A stretch of DNA of 64,000 nt from Nocardia bhagyanarayanae (GTDB taxonomy: Bacteria; Actinomycetota; Actinomycetes; Mycobacteriales; Mycobacteriaceae). The translations under genes and the position numbers were made by a program. Below, in pieces: positions 25,666-33,306 of the stretch (within the stretch, counting starts at the first letter, position 1; each line of letters starts with the position of its first letter). The notes below the pieces were generated by a model. It saw only the letters and a list, made by a program, of their open reading frames with translations. It was not told the origin of the DNA and searched no databases. The stretch covers positions 1,240,001 through 1,304,000 of the forward strand of contig NZ_VFPG01000002.1 of assembly GCF_006716565.1 (NCBI RefSeq). Direction: 5' to 3'.

Positions 25666-26319
25666 GTGGCGCAGAAACGAAAGCAGAGCCTGGAAGGCCC
25701 CGGCCAGGTCGTCGGGGCGGCGGTCGCGACCGCGCCGCGCGGCCGACCCGCCGGCGATCACGCGGCCAAGCGCGCCGAGTTGCTCGACGCGGTGGCCTCG
25801 GTGATCGCGACCGAAGGATATGCCAAGGCGTCGATGCGGCGGGTCGCCGAGCACGCCGGATACACCACCGGCGCGGTGACCTACTACTTCGCCAACAAAG
25901 AGGACATGGTCCTGGCGTTGGTGGTGAGCCGATTCGACCGCTATGACGCGATGATCGAGGCGATCCGCGGCACTACCGACGTCCGGGAACTGTTGGCGCA
26001 ATGGTTCCAACTGGGACAGGACCTGAAGTTCTGGCCGTTGATGCCCGAGCTGCTGACGTCGGCTCGGTCCGAACCCAGGATCGCCGAGCTCATCGCGCGG
26101 CGTTACGCGAAGTTCCGCGCGGACTACGCCTCGATTCTGGCGGCGGCGCAGGCGCGCGGCGCAATCCGTGACGACATCCCCGCGCACGTTCTATCCGACC
26201 AGCTCAGCGCCATGGGTGACGGATGGGCGCTGCTGTATCCCGTGGAGCCGGGGCGTTTCACGCCTGCGCAGACGAGTGAACTGATCGACGCTACCGTCGC
26301 GCTTTTGGCGCCGCGCTAG
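25666..26319 (+). CDS. TetR-family regulator, copy 1 of a paralogous pair (217 aa)
   Basis: The helix-turn-helix is AKRAELLDAVASVIATEGYA followed by MRRVAEHAGYTTGAVTYYF. The ligand-binding half includes SRFDRYDAMIEAIRG and QLSAMGDGWALLYPVE. It is obviously paralogous to the TetR at 42.1 kb, with matching stretches along the whole chain. GTG 25666 is taken as start; the first residues (AQKRKQSLEG) are a basic arm. Operator copy 2 sits on its promoter, so it is the most likely repressor of the surrounding catabolic genes; which paralogue binds which copies is unknown. Confidence 0.8.
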   Translation: MAQKRKQSLEGPGQVVGAAVATAPRGRPAGDHAAKRAELLDAVASVIATEGYAKASMRRVAEHAGYTTGAVTYYFANKEDMVLALVVSRFDRYDAMIEAIRGTTDVRELLAQWFQLGQDLKFWPLMPELLTSARSEPRIAELIARRYAKFRADYASILAAAQARGAIRDDIPAHVLSDQLSAMGDGWALLYPVEPGRFTPAQTSELIDATVALLAPR

Positions 26320-26360
26320 TGCGGGTTCGAGCCGTGCCATCTTCATCGTGACAGCGATGA

Positions 26361-26403
26361 GCCCGAGCTGACGGCTGGTCGACGGCCCTGCTCGGGCGGT
26401 TTT
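26361..26403 (+). terminator. Terminator after TetR-1
   Basis: GCCCGAGC (26361-26368) pairs with GCTCGGGC (26390-26397) and is followed by TTTT within three bases. The 21-nt loop can itself fold (GGCTGGTCGACGGCC). It separates TetR-1 from operator copy 3. Confidence 0.65.
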
Positions 26404-26419
26404 CTGTCGGTGGGGAGAC

Positions 26420-26463
26420 TTTACACAACGGATGTTGTGAAAAATGTCCGATCTCGATAGGTT
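26420..26463 (+). promoter_or_regulatory. Operator copy 3 with promoter of the amine oxidase gene
   Basis: TTTACACAAC-N4-GTTGTGAAAA lies at 26420-26443. -35 TTGTGA (26435-26440) and -10 TAGGTT (26458-26463) are spaced 17 bp. The architecture is the same as copy 1. Confidence 0.7.
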
Positions 26464-26498
26464 GCTTGTATCTGCTGACTTTCGCAAAGGAGATGCTC

Positions 26499-27791
26499 GT
26501 GACCTCTACCTATGATGTCGCGGTGATCGGTGCGGGCTTTGCCGGCGTCACCGCGGCCCGGGATCTCACTCTCGCCGGGCACTCGGTGATTCACCTCGAA
26601 GCGCGCGATCGGATCGGTGGCCGGACGTTCGTGGGTGAGGCGTTCGGGCGCCAAGTGGAGTTCGGTGGCACGTATGCGCATTGGTCGCAGGCGCATGTCT
26701 GGCACGAGCTCCGGCGCTACGACATCGGCTTGGCCAGGCGACTGACGATCGGGCAGTGCTACTGGCTGGCCGACGGGACGGTGCACACCGGCACTCCGGC
26801 CGAATACCACGCGCTGACCAAACCATTGGCGACCCGTTGTCTGGCCGACGCGCGCGAGTGGTTCCCCCTGCCTGCCGATATCCACGCCGCCGACACCACC
26901 GCGATAGAGAAGGAAACCTTGGCCGACCGGCTCGACGCCATGGGCCTGTCCGCGCTGGAGCGCGACGTGCTCTGTGATGTCATGGGGTCGCTGGTCGCCT
27001 CGCCTGCCGAGCAAGGCATGGCCCAGTTCCTGTTCTGGACCTCGCTCAACGGCGGCAGCTGGGAGACCTTCATGGAAGGCGCCGGTGGATTCCCGATCGA
27101 GGGCGGGACCAAGCGCCTGCTCGAGGCGATCAACGGCGAGTCCACCGCCGAGTTGCGCCTTTCCGTGCCGGTCGTCGCGGTCGAGGACGACGGGTCCGGT
27201 GTCACGGTGACCACCGCCGATGGTGAAAGGATCCGGGTGCGGCAGGTCGTGCTCGCGGTTCCGCTCAACACCCTCGGCGATGTGGCGGTGACCCCGCCGC
27301 CACCCGCTGCGGACATGATCGAGCAGAAGCACCCGATGCGGACGTCGAAGATCTGGGCGCGGGTGAAAGGCGAGGTGCCGACGTTTTCCGCCAACGCGCC
27401 GGTCGGTAGGCATCCGATCAACTCGGCCCGCACCGAATATCGCTACGACGGTGACACGCTGGTCGTCTGCTTCTGCGGCGATGCCTCCTCGATCGATCCG
27501 ACCGACCGAGCGGCCGTGGAGCGGGCGCTGCGGTTCTTCGTCCCCGATCTCGAGGTGCTCGATGTGGCGTGCCACGACTGGGTGAGCGATCCCTATTCGC
27601 AGGGCACCTGGGTGCATCACCGGCCGGGGCATCTCACCAAGGCCGCGCCTTTGCTGCGTCGGCCGCACGGCCGGATTCATTTCGCCAGTGGGGATTTCGC
27701 GCCCGTCGGGGTCGGCGGGATCGACGGCGCGATCGAGACCGGTGCGCGGGCGGCACGCGATGTCGCGCGCGCGTTGCGGGCGGATTCCTGA
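26499..27791 (+). CDS. Flavin-containing amine oxidase (430 aa)
   Basis: This is a flavoprotein of the monoamine oxidase/putrescine oxidase superfamily. Visible are the N-terminal AVIGAGFAGVTAARDL and LEARDRIGGRTF, the substrate-domain strands, and the C-terminal flavin-binding block HFASGDFAPVGVGGIDGAIE. It oxidises an amine to the imine or aldehyde with hydrogen peroxide release. The GTG start at 26499 has AAAGGAG 6 bases upstream; the ATG two codons earlier abuts the ribosome site. It is controlled by operator copy 3 and is single-gene, ending in a strong bidirectional terminator. Confidence 0.85.
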   Translation: MTSTYDVAVIGAGFAGVTAARDLTLAGHSVIHLEARDRIGGRTFVGEAFGRQVEFGGTYAHWSQAHVWHELRRYDIGLARRLTIGQCYWLADGTVHTGTPAEYHALTKPLATRCLADAREWFPLPADIHAADTTAIEKETLADRLDAMGLSALERDVLCDVMGSLVASPAEQGMAQFLFWTSLNGGSWETFMEGAGGFPIEGGTKRLLEAINGESTAELRLSVPVVAVEDDGSGVTVTTADGERIRVRQVVLAVPLNTLGDVAVTPPPPAADMIEQKHPMRTSKIWARVKGEVPTFSANAPVGRHPINSARTEYRYDGDTLVVCFCGDASSIDPTDRAAVERALRFFVPDLEVLDVACHDWVSDPYSQGTWVHHRPGHLTKAAPLLRRPHGRIHFASGDFAPVGVGGIDGAIETGARAARDVARALRADS

Positions 27792-27809
27792 CCGCGCGGT
27801 GCCGAAAAG

Positions 27810-27844
27810 CGGTGAATCCCCGGGAGATTCCCGGGGATTCACCG
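27810..27844. terminator. Bidirectional terminator between convergent genes
   Basis: A perfect 16-bp stem (CGGTGAATCCCCGGGA and its complement) closes a 3-nt GAT loop. It is flanked by AAAAG on one side and TTTC on the other, serving the amine oxidase and the MBL-fold gene. Confidence 0.85.
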
Positions 27845-27857
27845 TTTCACGGGCAGA

Positions 27858-28763
27858 TCACACGGTGCGCACGAACGTGCCGTCCGGTGACGCGGCGACA
27901 TCACCGGCCTTGACGAGCCGTTCCAGATGCTGTTGGGCCACCCGCCGTTCGATGGGATCGATATAGGGCGCGGACACGTGTGGCCGATACACCAGCCGGT
28001 GGGCGACGATGGCCTCCATCGAGCGTGGTTCGTCGAGGAAGTCGAGCAACCTGCGCTCGCGCTCGAACAGTTTGGCGCGGTACGCGCCGAGGCGTTCGCG
28101 GAACGCCTCGGTGCCCTCGATCACGCCCTTCTGGTGGAAGGTGCCGTACCAGTGGGCCTCGGTGGCCGCTACCCGATCGATGGAGGCGAGGAAGTCCTCG
28201 GCACTGCTGTGCACGTCGCCGTACATCGGGCCGAACGAGGTGAGGTCTATATCGCCGACGTAGAGGAAGCCCTCCGGCTCGACCAGCACGCCACAGTGGC
28301 CAGGGGTGTGACCCGGCAGGTGGACGACGGTGGCGGTGACATCGCCCAGCTCGAACACGTGGCCGTCGGCGACGCCGACAACCCCGTCGCGCCGCAGTGG
28401 AATGCCGAACTCGTCGCGCAGGCCTTGGGTGACCTCGTCCCGCGCGGCCGAAGGCAGCCCGTATTGCGCGACCAGCGCGTCGAGCGAGGACACCGCGCCC
28501 ACATCGAGGTGGTGGGCGTAGGCGGGCACGTCGAAATGCCGCAGCCCGGCGATATGGTCCTCGTGGCCGTGACTCAGGAAGACCAGATCCGCTGCGACAG
28601 TGCCGGGCTCGAGCGCCAGGGAGGGGTCGATGACGAGCGTCTGCTCGCTACCGCGCACCACCACGGAGTTGCCGTAGGGCAGGACGCCACCGTTGTCGGC
28701 GACCAGCACGGTGACGCCGCCGAAGGACTGGGGTGTGACCGATGCTCTGATCGATTCGTACAT
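27858..28763 (-). CDS. Metallo-beta-lactamase-fold hydrolase (301 aa)
   Basis: The metal-binding HxHxDH box is SHGHEDHIAG (about 82-90). A further His lies in VHLPGHTPGHCGV and the bridging Asp in YVGDIDLTSF. The C-terminal third is helical and ends in a winged-helix-like segment, common in MBL proteins that hydrolyse thioesters or act on small esters and lactones. Start 28763 is preferred because AAGGAGA lies 6 bases upstream. The perfect palindromic operator copy 4 lies on its promoter, placing it in the regulon. Confidence 0.8.
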   Translation of the reverse strand: MYESIRASVTPQSFGGVTVLVADNGGVLPYGNSVVVRGSEQTLVIDPSLALEPGTVAADLVFLSHGHEDHIAGLRHFDVPAYAHHLDVGAVSSLDALVAQYGLPSAARDEVTQGLRDEFGIPLRRDGVVGVADGHVFELGDVTATVVHLPGHTPGHCGVLVEPEGFLYVGDIDLTSFGPMYGDVHSSAEDFLASIDRVAATEAHWYGTFHQKGVIEGTEAFRERLGAYRAKLFERERRLLDFLDEPRSMEAIVAHRLVYRPHVSAPYIDPIERRVAQQHLERLVKAGDVAASPDGTFVRTV

Positions 28764-28794
28764 CGTTTCTCCTTGCGCATGACCCAATCCGGCC

Positions 28795-28838
28795 AGGCTA
28801 TCGACCACTCGCAATTTACACAACGATCGTTGTGTAAA
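28795..28838 (-). promoter_or_regulatory. Operator copy 4 (perfect palindrome) with promoter of the MBL gene
   Basis: TTTACACAAC-GATC-GTTGTGTAAA at 28815-28838 is a perfect 24-bp palindrome, the best copy in the window. Read on the minus strand, -35 TTGTGT (28818-28823) and -10 TAGCCT (28795-28800) are 17 bp apart. Confidence 0.8.
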
Positions 28839-28905
28839 GAGCCGCCAGTCTGGCTGTCGCTGGCCATGCGCAGGGTCGACAGCCTTGTCGAGCCGGGCGG
28901 AAATA

Positions 28906-28950
28906 TTTACATAACAACTGTTGTGTGAACGGGGTTGCTCGCGCTACCGT
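28906..28950 (+). promoter_or_regulatory. Operator copy 5 with promoter of the PhyH-Rid operon
   Basis: TTTACATAAC-N4-GTTGTGTGAA lies at 28906-28929. -35 TTGTGT (28921-28926) and -10 TACCGT (28945-28950) are 18 bp apart. It lies 67 bp from copy 4 in the same divergent intergenic region. Confidence 0.75.
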
Positions 28951-28985
28951 GACGTGAGTCACCCCGATTCGCAGGAAGGTCACAC

Positions 28986-29816
28986 ATGGACGAGTCAGTC
29001 AAGGAAGCGTTCCGGAAGGACGGCGCGGTCCTCATCAAGGACTGCCTGAGCGAATCCCAATTGGCGCAGGGCTACGACGCGTTCAAATGGGATGTCGAGA
29101 ACCCGGGACCGTACGTCTTCCGCGCCCTGGACGGGACCAGTCTGCAGACCCACATCGACAACTCGAACCCGCTGGCCAAGGACCGGCTGGACGAAATGGT
29201 CGCGGCGATGCCGTTCGGCGAGCTGTTCGCCGAACTGTGGGGCTCCGAGCACGTTTGGTACTTCGCGGAGGAGGTGTTCGTCAAGGAGGGCGGCAAGAGC
29301 GGCCGCGGCCCCTGGCACCAGGACACCTCGGTGCTGCCGTGGGCGGGCAGGCACTGGGGCAATGCCTGGATCTCCTTCCAGAAGGTGCCCAAGAAGAACT
29401 CGCTCGAAATCGTTCGCGGTTCGCATCTGGGCATCCAGTACGACGGCGCCAGCTTCCGCAACCCCGACGATCCCACCGATCCGGTGTTCGACGACGGCAC
29501 CTGGCCTCGGCTACCCGCCATCGACAAGGAGCTCGCGGCCGACCCCAACGCCTACGACGTGCTTTCCTGGGAGGTCGAACCCGGCGACATCGTCGCCCTG
29601 CATCCGCACTGCCTGCACGGCGGCGCCGGCGTGGACGAGGACTTCCCCGACCGCCACACCCTGGTCCTGCGGTTCTTCGGCGACGACGCGACCTTCCGGC
29701 CGCTGCCGGAATCGAACCCGCGCTATGCCCGCAACGGGCCGCTGTTCGCCGAGGAGATGGCGAAGCTGAACGCGGGAGACCCCTTCCGTTCGCCCGTCTT
29801 CCGTCAGCTCGTCTAG
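28986..29816 (+). CDS. Phytanoyl-CoA dioxygenase (PhyH) family protein (276 aa)
   Basis: This is an Fe(II)/2-oxoglutarate-dependent oxygenase. The HxD iron ligands lie in WHQDTSVLPW and the distal His in HPHCLHGGAG. The 2-oxoglutarate-binding Arg follows in HTLVLRFFGDD. The family hydroxylates unactivated carbons, for example the alpha carbon of phytanoyl-CoA or position 5 of ectoine. AGGAAGG precedes the ATG. First gene after operator copy 5 and followed 23 bp later by the Rid gene, it probably starts the chemistry of the pathway; the substrate is unknown. Confidence 0.85.
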   Translation: MDESVKEAFRKDGAVLIKDCLSESQLAQGYDAFKWDVENPGPYVFRALDGTSLQTHIDNSNPLAKDRLDEMVAAMPFGELFAELWGSEHVWYFAEEVFVKEGGKSGRGPWHQDTSVLPWAGRHWGNAWISFQKVPKKNSLEIVRGSHLGIQYDGASFRNPDDPTDPVFDDGTWPRLPAIDKELAADPNAYDVLSWEVEPGDIVALHPHCLHGGAGVDEDFPDRHTLVLRFFGDDATFRPLPESNPRYARNGPLFAEEMAKLNAGDPFRSPVFRQLV

Positions 29817-29839
29817 TCGCCCCGTAGGAGAACCAGCAC

Positions 29840-30235
29840 ATGCAGCGACAACTGATCAACCCGCCCGGCACCGAGGCGACCTACGACAGACTCCACTTCT
29901 CGCAGGCCGTCCGGGCCGGGAATCTGATCTGGGTCTCGGGTCAGGTGGGGATCGACAAGTCCACCGGAGCACCGGCCGAGGGCATGGACGCCCAGGCGCG
30001 AATCGCTTTCGAGGGCGTGCGCACCGTCCTCGCGGCCGCGGGCGCGAGCATGAGCGACATCGTCGAGCTGATGACGTTCCACACCGATATGCGCACTGAT
30101 ATCGAGGAATTCGTCAAGGTGAAAGACGAATACCTGCCCGAGAACTACCCGGCATGGACCGGTGTCGGCGTCTCCCAGCTGGCCCGCGATGGCCTGCTCG
30201 TGGAGATCAGAGTCGTTGCCGCCGTAGGCAACTGA
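29840..30235 (+). CDS. Rid (YjgF/YER057c/UK114) family protein (131 aa)
   Basis: The chorismate-mutase-like trimeric fold is indicated by NLIWVSGQVGID, the AFEGVRTVLAAAGASMSDIVE helix and strand, and YPAWTGVGVSQLARDGLLVE. Canonical RidA deaminates reactive imines using an Arg (position 105 in the enteric protein); the aligned residue here is Gln in SQLA, so it belongs to another Rid subgroup. GTAGGAG precedes the ATG. Its place between an oxygenase, a transporter and a flavin amine oxidase suggests it handles an imine or enamine intermediate. Confidence 0.8.
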   Translation: MQRQLINPPGTEATYDRLHFSQAVRAGNLIWVSGQVGIDKSTGAPAEGMDAQARIAFEGVRTVLAAAGASMSDIVELMTFHTDMRTDIEEFVKVKDEYLPENYPAWTGVGVSQLARDGLLVEIRVVAAVGN

Positions 30236-30241
30236 CTCGAG

Positions 30242-30274
30242 GCGGTCCCGGCGTGGCACACGCGCCGGGACCGC
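30242..30274 (+). terminator. Hairpin after the PhyH-Rid operon
   Basis: GCGGTCCCGGCG (30242-30253) pairs perfectly with CGCCGGGACCGC (30263-30274) around a 9-nt loop. There is no T-tract, as usual in high-GC actinomycetes. Confidence 0.7.
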
Positions 30275-30423
30275 ACCTGATCACAGAACGGGCGCCCACT
30301 CCCGAAATCTGCTCTCGCACTTGATCTTTATCAGCTCAGCGGTCGTTGCCGTCAGCCCGGCCCAGTAGACGTCCCCACGCTACTTCACCCGAGTCTACCG
30401 GTCCCGCCGCGGGATGGAAAACC

Positions 30424-31809
30424 ATGAATCCCTTGAACACCATGGACACGGCTGCGCACGTCGACGGTGCGCGCTTGGCCGCCAGACTCGATCGGCTGCC
30501 GGTGATTTCGCCGCATATCGTCTGGATCTCGATCCTGGCAATAAATTTGGCGCTCGAGTACTACGACAACGCCCTGTTCGCCTACGTACTGCCGTCGATC
30601 GCGGAGAACACCGGCCTCAGCCTGCCCCAGCTCGGCACCGTCGGCAGCGCGTTCTTCATCGGCATGGTTGTCGGCGCGCTGGCCGGCGGCAGGCTCTCGG
30701 ACCGGTTCGGCCGACGACAGGTACTGATCTGGGCCACCGTCGTCTACTCGGCCGGTGCGTTGGCGACCGCGTTCGCCACCGGCTTCGAGGCGATGATGTT
30801 CGCGCGCTTCGTTACCGGGGTCGGCGTGCAGGCGGCCACCTCGGTACTGCTCGTCTACGTCGCCGAGATGTTCCCGAGCAAGACCCGCGGCCGGTTCGCC
30901 TCGGTGCTCACCACGGGCTTCGTGGCCGTCGCGCCGTTGGTCGCCTTCCTGGCGATGGTCGCGATCCCCAACGGCGGTCCCGACACCTGGCGGCACCTGT
31001 TCGTCATCGGCAGCATCGGCCTGGTGATCGCGCCGCTCGCGCGCATCGTCCTGCCGGAATCGGTGCGCTGGCAGATCTCGCGTGGCCAGTTCGACAAAGC
31101 CGAGGCGCTGGTGAGCAAGCTGGAGACGATCGCGCTGCGCCGCGGTCCGCTGGCCGAACCCGCGGTGGTCCCCGAAGCTCCGCTCGAGAAGAAGTCCCTG
31201 CGTGAGGTATTCGCCAACCCGCAGGTCGTCCGCGTGCTCGCGATCGTGGGTATCGGCTACTTCGGCTCGACACTCGGCTATTACCTGTTCGGAAACTGGG
31301 CGCTGTACTCGCTGATCGAGGGTCTGCAGTACGACGAGGGCAAGGCCTACGAGATCCAGCTCGTCTGGAACGTGGTCTACTGCGTCACCCCGCTCGTCGC
31401 GCTGGCGCTGATGGACCGGGTCGAGCGCAAGACCCTGATCTTCGGTGGAGCGATCGCCAGTGCGATTCCGCTGGTACTGCTCGGCGTGTCCACCCAGAGT
31501 TTGGTGGTCACCGCTGCCGGTGGTGCCGCGGCCATCATGACCGGCCTGGTGATCAACGTCTATTTCGCCTACATCCCCGAGGCGATGCCGCCGCAGGGAC
31601 GTGGCATCGGTACCGGCATCGTCATCGGTATAGGCCGCATGGGCGGCGCCGTCTCCGGGGTGCTCGGCGCGGCGCTGTTCGGCCGGTGGAACATCGGCGG
31701 CGTGATGATCGCCGCCGCGGCCTGCTACATCGTGTTCTCCGCCGTGGTCCTGCTGTTCGGGCCACGCACCACGCAGCGCTCGCTCGAAGGCGTCGCCGTC
31801 GAGAACTGA
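30424..31809 (+). CDS. MFS transporter, copy 1 (461 aa)
   Basis: A twelve-helix major facilitator of the aromatic-acid/sugar-porter-like type: GGRLSDRFGRRQ is the loop 2-3 motif, RFVTGVGVQAATSVLLVYVA the helix-5 region, and PESVRW follows helix 6. It is strikingly similar to the second transporter at 38-39 kb, sharing GGPDTWRHLF, ALRRGPLAEP, IQLVWNVVY and VERKT. It probably imports an organic acid or amine with protons. The start MNPLNTMD is taken; the ribosome site is weak. No 24-bp operator is seen directly upstream; it may be read through from the PhyH operon. Confidence 0.85.
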   Translation: MNPLNTMDTAAHVDGARLAARLDRLPVISPHIVWISILAINLALEYYDNALFAYVLPSIAENTGLSLPQLGTVGSAFFIGMVVGALAGGRLSDRFGRRQVLIWATVVYSAGALATAFATGFEAMMFARFVTGVGVQAATSVLLVYVAEMFPSKTRGRFASVLTTGFVAVAPLVAFLAMVAIPNGGPDTWRHLFVIGSIGLVIAPLARIVLPESVRWQISRGQFDKAEALVSKLETIALRRGPLAEPAVVPEAPLEKKSLREVFANPQVVRVLAIVGIGYFGSTLGYYLFGNWALYSLIEGLQYDEGKAYEIQLVWNVVYCVTPLVALALMDRVERKTLIFGGAIASAIPLVLLGVSTQSLVVTAAGGAAAIMTGLVINVYFAYIPEAMPPQGRGIGTGIVIGIGRMGGAVSGVLGAALFGRWNIGGVMIAAAACYIVFSAVVLLFGPRTTQRSLEGVAVEN

Positions 31810-31910
31810 CACTTCCGCGCACTCGGCGGAGAACGGTCGTGCGGTTCTGTGCGCCCGCTCTCCGCCGAACCTCGTCTTCCCTTTTCCTCTCCAACGACGG
31901 GAGTCACATC

Positions 31911-33245
31911 ATGACCGGAACCAGCGGTCCGCAACCGGCCAAGGACGCCGGTACCGCCTACACGACCTTCACCGGCTGGATCGATCGGCCTGCCGACCTG
32001 GCCGCACCGCTCGACACCAACATCAGTTGTGATGTCGCCGTGGTCGGCGGCGGGCTGGGCGGCATGGCGATCGCGCTGAGGCTGGCCGAGCAGGGCGTGG
32101 ATGTCGTGCTGCTCGAATCGGACTTCTGCGGCTACGGCGCCAGCTCGCGCAACGCCGGTCAGCTGTCCGGAAAGCCGACCGGGGAACCGCAGATCCTGGC
32201 CAAGGTGAATCCGCGACTGCTGCGCGATCTGGTCCGGTTCGCCGAGGGCTCGGTGCAATTCGCCGAGGACATGATCAAACAGCTCGGCATCGACTGCGAA
32301 TACGAGCCGGTCGGCAATGTCGGCGTGGCCGCCACTGCGCGGCAGCTGCGCAAGGCGCGGCGCGACGCGCGGGCGCTCATCGCGGCCGGCGCCTCGGAAC
32401 GGGTCGGCGACCACCGCGAACTCGGCCTGCCCGACACCTTCCTGGGAGGCGTCCTCACCACCGTCGGCGGGACGATGAACCCCGGCATGTTCACCCTCGG
32501 CGTCCGCGCGGCGCTGCTGCGGTCGGGGGTGCGGGTCTTCGAGCAGTCGCCCGTGCAGTCGGTGACCGACATCGGTGCGGGCGCGCAGGTGAGCACGCCA
32601 CTGGGTCGGGTGCGTGCCAAGCGAGTAGTGCTGGCCAACAACGCCTTTGCGCCCGAAATCGGGATCACCCCGAAACATCTGGCGAAACCGGTCTGGGTGA
32701 GCATGATCGAGACGGCACCGGTCGATGCCGAACGAATCGCGGCGACCGGCTGGACGAGCCGCTCGGGTCTGGCGACCAAACACCATGTGATGGAGAGCTA
32801 TCACGTGACGCCCGCCAACACGATCGCCGTCGGTGTCCGACGGCTCCAGGTCGGCAAGCACCCGCTCACCGATCGCACCTCGGATCCGGTGGTCGTGGCC
32901 GACCTCACCGCCGCCTTCCGCGCGCGATTCCCGTCGCTTGCCGATGTGGCGATCACCAAGACGTGGGGTGGCTGGATCGCCATGACGACCTCGCGCCTGC
33001 CGGTGGCCGGACAGGTGTCGAAGAACGTCTACTACACCATCGGCTGCAACGGTCACGGCCTCGGGCAGGCGCCCTATCTCGGTGCCCTGCTCGCCGACCA
33101 CCTGGTCACCGACGAGATCCACCACGACCTGATCCCGTTCTGGCGCACCGAATCTCGCTTCGCCCGCTCGCTGTACCTGCACAACCCCGTGTTGCGTGCG
33201 GCCTGGCTGGCCGACCGGATCGGCGATCGTCGCGCAGCTCGCTGA
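31911..33245 (+). CDS. FAD-dependent oxidoreductase, DAO/PuuB-like (444 aa)
   Basis: The N-terminal AVVGGGLGGMAIALRLAEQG binds FAD. YGASSRNAGQLSG resembles the motif of gamma-glutamylputrescine oxidase (PuuB) and related D-amino-acid-oxidase-fold enzymes, and the C-terminus has TWGGWIAMTTSRLP and IGCNGHGLGQAP. It would oxidise a secondary or primary amine, giving an imine that the upstream Rid protein could process. ATG 31911 follows CGGGAG; the gap after the transporter is about 100 bp. It ends at a strong bidirectional terminator. Confidence 0.8.
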   Translation: MTGTSGPQPAKDAGTAYTTFTGWIDRPADLAAPLDTNISCDVAVVGGGLGGMAIALRLAEQGVDVVLLESDFCGYGASSRNAGQLSGKPTGEPQILAKVNPRLLRDLVRFAEGSVQFAEDMIKQLGIDCEYEPVGNVGVAATARQLRKARRDARALIAAGASERVGDHRELGLPDTFLGGVLTTVGGTMNPGMFTLGVRAALLRSGVRVFEQSPVQSVTDIGAGAQVSTPLGRVRAKRVVLANNAFAPEIGITPKHLAKPVWVSMIETAPVDAERIAATGWTSRSGLATKHHVMESYHVTPANTIAVGVRRLQVGKHPLTDRTSDPVVVADLTAAFRARFPSLADVAITKTWGGWIAMTTSRLPVAGQVSKNVYYTIGCNGHGLGQAPYLGALLADHLVTDEIHHDLIPFWRTESRFARSLYLHNPVLRAAWLADRIGDRRAAR

Positions 33246-33259
33246 GTCAGGCGCAAAGA

Positions 33260-33294
33260 AACTGCCCTGCACCGATTTTCGGTGCAGGGCAGTT
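33260..33294. terminator. Bidirectional terminator between convergent genes
   Basis: AACTGCCCTGCACCGA (33260-33275) pairs with its exact complement (33279-33294) around TTT, a 16-bp perfect stem followed by a T-rich stretch. It lies between the PuuB-like and the thiamine-diphosphate enzyme genes. Confidence 0.85.
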
Positions 33295-33306
33295 CTGTGT
33301 GCGGGA

